This document shows, piece after piece, positions 59,401 to 64,000 of a stretch of 64,000 nt of DNA (positions are counted from its first letter, which is position 1; every line of letters starts with the position of its first letter). The notes beneath the pieces were generated by a model that made no database searches, had not been told where the DNA came from, and saw nothing but the letters and a program-made list of their open reading frames with translations. Position numbers and translations under genes: made by a program. The stretch covers positions 43,546-107,545 of the forward strand of contig JAFQDN010000032.1 of NCBI GenBank assembly GCA_017415995.1. The letters are read 5' to 3'. Source of the DNA: Akkermansia sp. GTDB lineage: Bacteria; Verrucomicrobiota; Verrucomicrobiia; Verrucomicrobiales; Akkermansiaceae.

Positions 59401-61350
59401 TTACTTTTTCTTTTTAGTAACGTTACGCATGTTATTTTGGCGCTTTTGGGCGTCCAACGCTTTTTGCTGTTCCTCCGCCATGCGCTGGATACGAGCAAAG
59501 AAGCCTTCCTTCTTATTGCCACCCTTAGCATCAGCCTTGACCTCTTCCAGAGTAGGTTGCGGCAGGCGGCGGATAATGAGGGTTTGAATAATGGAAATGA
59601 TGTTTGTGGTTGTCCAGTACAGAGCCAATGCACTGGGGTATGTATAACAGAAGAGGAAGAACAGCAAGGGCATGAACTTCATAATCTTCTGTTGCATGGG
59701 GTCTCCGGCGGAGGGGCTCATCTTCATCATGGCAATCATGGAAGCAGCCATGATGAAAGGCAGGATGTTGAGCGGGAGCCCGAAGATGTGGCAAACGGTA
59801 TCCGGCTGGGAGAGGTCTGTTACCCAGAACATGAACTCCGCCCCGCGCAGCTCTGCAGCGGTTTGCAGAACGTAGAAGAAGGCAAAGAAAATGGGAATCT
59901 GTAACAGCATTGGCAGGCAGCCACCCATCGGTGAGATACCGTACTTCTTGTACAGTGCCATCATCTCCACCGCGGCTTGCTGCTGGTTGTCGCCGTACTT
60001 TTCCTTAATTTCCTTAATCATGGGCTGCAGCAGGCTCATGCGCTTCATGCTCATGTAGCTCTTGCGGTACAGCGGCCAAATCAGGAAGCGAATGACAAAC
60101 GTCATGGCCACAATAGCCCAACCCCAGTTGCCGAACCAACCATGGAATACATTGATAATCCAGTTCATCGGGTAGCTGATGAGGTACAGCCATCCGTAGT
60201 CCATGATTTCGTCAATCATGTTGAACTCTTCCGTCATGCCGGCCAGCATCAGGTTGTACTTAGGCCCGGTGAAGGTTTCGTAGCTGAAGCTCTGGGTCGT
60301 GTTCGGGGCTATTGTCACGGCGGGCATGCCGAAGCCGAGCACCAAGCCTTCCACGTTCTGTTCCGCTCCGGGCAGTTTGTATTCTGCCGGGGCTGCGTAA
60401 ATGGCGTCGGCACTTGCCGTGGCGCTTCCTTTGGCGGGCTGAATGACGGTGGCATAGTACTGGTTCATCAGTCCTGCCCATTCCAGTTTTTCAAACTCCG
60501 TGTTGTAGATGCGCTTTTTCTTTGAGCCGAACCACGGGTCGAAAGAACCGGGGCTCTCATTCTCAAAGTCGCCATTGTCAAAGGTGAGGTAATAGGTGTA
60601 AACTGCTCCCTCGTTGTCGTTTACCTGGCAAATGCCGCCTCCGTATACACCCCAGTTATTCAATACCAGATTGGTGGCGGATGTATTGGTAATCTGAATG
60701 TCCAGCTTGAGGGCGTAGGCGTTGCCTTCCAGCGTTTCTTCACCCTGTTGAAGTGGTTTGATGGAATATGTTTTCGTTACGGTGAAGGTGACTCCGTTGT
60801 GTTGCACATTCTTGGATTGTACAGTTACGGATGTTGCCGTGGGGGTGCCAACTACGCTGTACACAGCGTTATCGTACACCGGCTCGGCGTCGTCGCTCAG
60901 CCCGAACATGAGCGTACCGATGCCGTACGGCTTCATCCCAACGGGAACGAGTCCGTTGATTTTGACGTTGCCCAACTCCGGTTTGGTGCTGTCAACTGCT
61001 TGGCCGAGCATTTCCACATTTTCCACACCGCCACCGATGTTCTGAATCGTGAACGCGGCTACGTCTTTTCCTTCAGAGGATTTGGAGATGAGCGTGTGCA
61101 GCTTTTCGACTGCGGGGGCGTTAGTTATCTGCGGGGCGGTAGGTTGCGCCTCCGTGGGTGTAGTGGCGGCTTCACCTGCTGTGGGCTGAGCCCCGGGTGC
61201 TGCCTGTTCGTTCGTGTTTTGCGCCGGTGCTGCTGCCGGTGCTGTTGCTGCCGGTGGCTGTGCCTCCGGGGTAGTCTGCGCGGTCCACCACCAATTAAGG
61301 CCGAGCAAAGCTACGCATGAGCTTACAACGATTACTGATGTCTTATCCAT
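59401..61350 (-). CDS. yidC: Membrane protein insertase YidC
   Basis: 649 residues. N-terminal membrane helix, a long Ala/Pro/Thr/Gln linker (about 25-80), a large periplasmic P1 domain (about 85-370), and the five-helix insertase core (about 385-600): NWGWAIVAMTFVIRFLIWPL, with the conserved Arg, and YKKYGISPMGGCLPMLLQIPIFFAFFYVL. Basic C-terminal tail (NNMRNVTKKKK) for ribosome contact. Longer than E. coli YidC (548), mainly in linker and P1. Last gene of rpmH-rnpA-yidD-yidC. Confidence 0.97.
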   Translation of the reverse strand: MDKTSVIVVSSCVALLGLNWWWTAQTTPEAQPPAATAPAAAPAQNTNEQAAPGAQPTAGEAATTPTEAQPTAPQITNAPAVEKLHTLISKSSEGKDVAAFTIQNIGGGVENVEMLGQAVDSTKPELGNVKINGLVPVGMKPYGIGTLMFGLSDDAEPVYDNAVYSVVGTPTATSVTVQSKNVQHNGVTFTVTKTYSIKPLQQGEETLEGNAYALKLDIQITNTSATNLVLNNWGVYGGGICQVNDNEGAVYTYYLTFDNGDFENESPGSFDPWFGSKKKRIYNTEFEKLEWAGLMNQYYATVIQPAKGSATASADAIYAAPAEYKLPGAEQNVEGLVLGFGMPAVTIAPNTTQSFSYETFTGPKYNLMLAGMTEEFNMIDEIMDYGWLYLISYPMNWIINVFHGWFGNWGWAIVAMTFVIRFLIWPLYRKSYMSMKRMSLLQPMIKEIKEKYGDNQQQAAVEMMALYKKYGISPMGGCLPMLLQIPIFFAFFYVLQTAAELRGAEFMFWVTDLSQPDTVCHIFGLPLNILPFIMAASMIAMMKMSPSAGDPMQQKIMKFMPLLFFLFCYTYPSALALYWTTTNIISIIQTLIIRRLPQPTLEEVKADAKGGNKKEGFFARIQRMAEEQQKALDAQKRQNNMRNVTKKKK

Positions 61351-61370
61351 AAAAATTGAGTGGGTAGGGG

Positions 61371-61619
61371 TTATGATTTGTTTTTGCGAGGTGGCACGGG
61401 GTCATGCCCGTGGCCTCCCCATGGGTTGCAGCGCAGTATGCGCCATATGCCCATACAGAAGCCTTTTACTGCTCCGTGCTCCTCCACGGCTTGTATAAAA
61501 TACGTGGAGCATGACGGTTGAAAACGGCAGCCGGAGTGCGGGCCGCACAATGCATGTAGCGGTTTGCTGATAAACCGCTTGTAAAATAGTACAGGTAGTA
61601 TGACGAGCCTTTTCAGCAT
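61371..61619 (-). CDS. yidD: Membrane protein insertion efficiency factor YidD
   Basis: 82 residues. [29 protein letters not shown] and [14 protein letters not shown] are the family signatures (three conserved Cys). It overlaps rnpA by 7 nt. Confidence 0.96.
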   Translation of the reverse strand: MLKRLVILPVLFYKRFISKPLHALCGPHSGCRFQPSCSTYFIQAVEEHGAVKGFCMGIWRILRCNPWGGHGHDPVPPRKNKS

Positions 61620-61975
61620 GGTTGCTTATTTTCGGTCGTGCGCCTGCGGAGTAGCTTCAGAAAGTCTTTTTCCAGCCCGCTGTAGTCTGTCATTGCTGCA
61701 CGGTTACGTACTACAATGACCACATACATCCCCTTGCTTATGCTCTCACCGTGGGCTCTGAGAATCTCTCGAACTCTGCGGCGGAGCGTGTTCCTGAGTA
61801 CGGCATGCCCAAGGCGCTTGGTTGTGATAATGCCGAACCGTGAGTCCTCATCCTCACCTCCGGGCAGGGGGGCTGTGCTCAGAATAAGGAAACGCCCTGC
61901 TTCAGATGTGCCCTCGTTTCGCACCATTGCGAACTCGGAGGCTCGCTTCATGGTTTGACTACGCTTGAGCTGCAT
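61613..61975 (-). CDS. rnpA: Ribonuclease P protein component
   Basis: 120 residues. [26 protein letters not shown] is the RNR signature that binds RNase [17 protein letters not shown] matches the usual N-terminus. Start at 61975; the inner Met is in the middle of a conserved helix. Confidence 0.94.
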   Translation of the reverse strand: MQLKRSQTMKRASEFAMVRNEGTSEAGRFLILSTAPLPGGEDEDSRFGIITTKRLGHAVLRNTLRRRVREILRAHGESISKGMYVVIVVRNRAAMTDYSGLEKDFLKLLRRRTTENKQPC

Positions 61976-62048
61976 CTTACAACAGGACGTTGCGTACTCC
62001 CGGGTATGCCTTCGCGCTTACGCTGCAGACGGCGCTACCCGCTGTAAA

Positions 62049-62234
62049 TTAAACACCGTGCTGAATGGTGTGGCGCTTGTAGTGAATCTCCGCACCCTTG
62101 GGCAGAAGACGCTTGCGACCCTTGGCGCGGCGACGGGCGAGGATGGCGCGACCGTTCTTGGAGGCCATGCGTGCACGGAAACCGAACTGGCGCTTGCGGC
62201 AGCGCTTGGAAGGCTGGTATGTTCTCTTGCTCAT
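62049..62234 (-). CDS. rpmH: 50S ribosomal protein L34
   Basis: 61 residues, longer than the usual ~44-46. [23 protein letters not shown] start, [10 protein letters not shown] core; the last ~15 residues ([15 protein letters not shown]) extend beyond E. coli L34. First gene of rpmH-rnpA-yidD-yidC. dnaA, often divergent from rpmH, is not beside it. Confidence 0.96.
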   Translation of the reverse strand: MSKRTYQPSKRCRKRQFGFRARMASKNGRAILARRRAKGRKRLLPKGAEIHYKRHTIQHGV

Positions 62235-62296
62235 AATCTTGTTTCTATGTTTACGTTAAAAGTTTCTCTGTACCGCTTTCGCGGTCGGGGCGACAT

Positions 62297-62324
62297 ATGA
62301 TACTCTAATTTCTGCACATGTCAA
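62297..62324 (-). promoter_or_regulatory. Promoter of the rpmH operon
   Basis: Minus strand TTGACA (62319-62324), 16-bp spacer, TATCAT (62297-62302); leader ~55 nt with a CCGCGAAAGCGG hairpin (about 62272-62283). Confidence 0.8.
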
Positions 62325-62371
62325 GCACCGTTTCTTGTTTTTTGCTTTTTTCTTGCAAAAAACTCCCGTTA

Positions 62372-63688
62372 TCAGGCATCTTGTACCATGAATTTGAGCT
62401 CAGCCTCGCAGGTGACTTCGCCGTTTACCGTGCAGCGCGCTGTGGCAACGCCTATGGCGCCGCGCATCTTGGTAAGCTCTGTTTCGATGATGAGCACATC
62501 GCCCGGTACAACCGGTTTGCGCCATTTTACCTTGTCGCAGCTCATGAAGTAGCCTATCTTGCCTTGGTTTTCCGGCATGCGCAACATCAGAATGGAACCC
62601 ACTTGCGCCATGGCTTCCAGCTGGAGTACCCCGGGCATTACGGGGTGCCCCGGGAAGTGCCCTTGGAAGAAGAGTTCGTTCATTGTCAGGTTCTTCTGGC
62701 CGATGCACTTGTTGTCGCCTTCAAATCCTAAAATTCTATCCACCAGCATGAACGGATAGCGGTGCGGCAGGAGTTTGAGTACCTCGGCGGTGTCCAACAC
62801 TGTATCGCCGGAGGGGAATACGAATGGCTTGGGTTTCATGGCTTCCATGCTCTCATATTTCTTCTGCAGAGCTGCTGCCATTTGCGTGTTGATGCCGTGC
62901 CCGGGCATGACGGCTATGACGTGGCCGAGAATGCGGTGCCCGTTGAGGATGAGGTCGCCTATCATGTCCATTGCTTTGTGGCGAGCGCATTCGTTGTGGA
63001 AGCGCAGCCCTCCGGCGCAGATGTATTGGTCTCCCTTAATGACGATGGCGTTGTCCAGCGTGCCTCCCTGTATCAAGCCCTTGTCAAGCAGGGGTTGTAC
63101 GTCTTCGTAGAAGCAGAATGTGCGGGCTGTGGAGAGCTCTTTCTCGTAGGTTTCCGGGTTTACCTCGGTGGTGAAGTACTGTGTTACGCGTCCCTCCGGC
63201 CCAACTGCTGTCACGGATACGCGGAACTTCTTGTCCGGCATGATGATGATGCGACTGCCGTTCTTGTTCTCCACTTGGATGGGTTCTCGGATTTCCCATA
63301 CCGTGCAGGGCACGTCTTGCTCTTCTATGCCGGCTTGTTTAATGAGGTTGACATACGGTGCAGCGGAGCCGTCTCCGATGGGCGGTTCGTTGGAGTCCAT
63401 CTCGATGATGGCGTTGTCGACGCCCATGCCGGTCAGCGCGGAAAGTATGTGCTCCACCGTGTGTACCTTTACGGAGCCTACGGCCAAGGTTGTGGCTCGC
63501 TCTACAGTTTGCACGTTCGCGGCGGAGGCGTCAATAAACGGCTTGTCCGCCAAGTCTATTCGGCGGAACTTCAAGCCGGTATTCGGTTCTGCCGGTTTGA
63601 TGGTGAGTCTGACGGGCTTCCCTGTGTGAAGAGAAGTGCCTTCTATTGAGGCACACTTGCTGAGTGTTCGCTGCTTCTGTATAGCCAT
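62372..63688 (-). CDS. lpxC/fabZ: Fused UDP-3-O-acyl-GlcNAc deacetylase / 3-hydroxyacyl-ACP dehydratase (LpxC/FabZ)
   Basis: Two-domain enzyme linking lipid A and fatty acid synthesis. 438 residues from ATG 63688. LpxC part (about 1-290) has the zinc site VHTVEHILSAL and HKAMDMIGDL and a GHGI loop. FabZ part (about 295-438) has LLPHRYPFMLVDRI and GHFPGHPVMPGVLQLEAMAQ with the catalytic His and Glu. The fusion is known from Bacteroidetes and Verrucomicrobia. ATG 63688 is chosen since 63709 lies beyond the -10. Confidence 0.97.
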   Translation of the reverse strand: MAIQKQRTLSKCASIEGTSLHTGKPVRLTIKPAEPNTGLKFRRIDLADKPFIDASAANVQTVERATTLAVGSVKVHTVEHILSALTGMGVDNAIIEMDSNEPPIGDGSAAPYVNLIKQAGIEEQDVPCTVWEIREPIQVENKNGSRIIIMPDKKFRVSVTAVGPEGRVTQYFTTEVNPETYEKELSTARTFCFYEDVQPLLDKGLIQGGTLDNAIVIKGDQYICAGGLRFHNECARHKAMDMIGDLILNGHRILGHVIAVMPGHGINTQMAAALQKKYESMEAMKPKPFVFPSGDTVLDTAEVLKLLPHRYPFMLVDRILGFEGDNKCIGQKNLTMNELFFQGHFPGHPVMPGVLQLEAMAQVGSILMLRMPENQGKIGYFMSCDKVKWRKPVVPGDVLIIETELTKMRGAIGVATARCTVNGEVTCEAELKFMVQDA

Positions 63689-63700
63689 AGTACGCCACGT

Positions 63701-63729
63701 ATTGTACACGCTTTTTTCTCCTTTGTGAA
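63701..63729 (-). promoter_or_regulatory. Promoter of lpxC/fabZ
   Basis: Minus strand TTCACA (63724-63729), 17-bp spacer, TACAAT (63701-63706); 12 nt to the ATG. Confidence 0.65.
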
Positions 63730-63827
63730 GCCCAAAATTGCACTTTCCCTACTTTATTGCATCGTTTTTCCGGCCTTTGTGTTGTGGGCGTATCTCTTTG
63801 GTTGCCTCTTGCTTTGATTTTGTGCAT

Positions 63828-63865
63828 AAAAAAAGGCGCAACCGGCATGCCGATTGCGCCTTTTT
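63828..63865. terminator. Bidirectional terminator hairpin at the intron insertion point
   Basis: GGCGCAA-C-CGGCATGCCG-A-TTGCGCC with a run of A before and five T after. On the minus strand it would end a gene lying right of the window. Confidence 0.85.
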
Positions 63866-64000
63866 GTACGACCGACGCGATATGCGCACTGCGGTGAAAG
63901 TCCGCGCGGAGCCGCGATGATGCGGAATCCCAGACCTGAAGAACAACTGCGAGGAGGTAACGAACCGTGGAAAAGGAAGTTCGAGGGGAAATCCCGACTG
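63866..64000 (+). mobile_element. 5' end of a probable group II intron (class C-like), runs off the right edge
   Basis: Directly after the terminator T-run begins GTACGACC, a variant of the intron 5' consensus GUGYG. Then GCGCACTGCGGTGAAAGTCC, close to the domain I segment GGTGAGAGTCCC of known class C introns, a GCGG..CCGC stem set, GAGGAGGTAACGAACCGTGG and GGGGAAATCCCGACTG. Class C introns insert after terminator hairpins, as here. The reverse transcriptase ORF would lie to the right, outside the window. A structured RNA of another kind remains possible. Confidence 0.62.

Noticed and set aside
61371..62340. Replication origin near rpmH-rnpA
   Set aside because: No dnaA gene and no cluster of TTATCCACA-like boxes; the next gene is lpxC/fabZ.
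63880..64000. RNase P RNA at the right edge (because of GTGAAAGTCCGC)
   Set aside because: The RNase P P4 sequence GAGGAAAGTCC is not matched closely, and other conserved parts are missing; a group II intron fits better with the terminator context.

Overview
The window looks like a chromosome segment of a Gram-negative member of the Verrucomicrobiota, probably close to Akkermansia (inference; there is no rRNA gene here to place it). Supporting signs are a fused LpxC/FabZ, an LpxR-type outer-membrane lipase, a TIGR04073-type exosortase-associated protein, a divergent FtsZ/FtsA pair, many secreted ankyrin-repeat proteins, and strong TTGACA-N16/17-TATAAT promoters with few Shine-Dalgarno sequences. 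About a dozen promoters end only 7-12 nt before the start codon, so many mRNAs should be leaderless or nearly so.

Layout. 1-2.9 kb (minus strand): purC, a PurS-like gene and purL (cut by the left edge). 3.0-7.7 kb (plus): LpxR-like lipase, a ResB-like/CcsA cytochrome c maturation pair, and nnr. 7.8-12.7 kb (plus): a four-gene cluster led by a Sel1/ankyrin/membrane/GYF_2 protein. 12.9-19.3 kb (plus): pnp, two paralogous coiled-coil membrane proteins, a small lipoprotein with nth, panD, and a repeat-extended secG. 19.3-23.7 kb (minus): an ankyrin - VWA - double-FHA/DUF4384 operon. 23.8-31.7 kb (minus): MalY/PatB enzyme, pheA-holB-yicC-gmk, a TIGR04073 protein, and ahbD-ahbC for siroheme-dependent heme synthesis.

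31.8-36.2 kb is accessory: a small membrane protein, a tyrosine recombinase followed by a long imperfect inverted repeat, a DUF4143 ATPase with direct repeats upstream, and an acyl-ACP thioesterase whose promoter and start codon lie inside a perfect palindrome. 36.3-41.4 kb (minus): a spc-type ribosomal operon that starts at rplX, ends at secY and lacks rpsN and rpmD. 41.6-43.4 kb (plus): an AT-rich GT14-like glycosyltransferase, rpmB and a small orphan gene. 43.4-49.7 kb: an M3 oligopeptidase/ankyrin operon, a DUF4177 protein and a GtrII-like membrane glucosyltransferase. 49.7-54.5 kb (minus): ftsA-ftsZ, two envelope proteins and tRNA-Ser(CGA). 54.6-63.7 kb (minus): ychF-gtrB, psd, a CoA-transferase, rpmH-rnpA-yidD-yidC and lpxC/fabZ. 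The last ~135 nt look like the 5' end of a group II intron placed directly after a terminator hairpin, as class C introns do.

Most of the window is core envelope, division, translation and cofactor metabolism. The least explained parts are the ankyrin-VWA-FHA operon, the Sel1/ankyrin/GYF cluster, the recombinase with its inverted repeat, the substituted FtsZ T7 loop and the intron start at the right edge.
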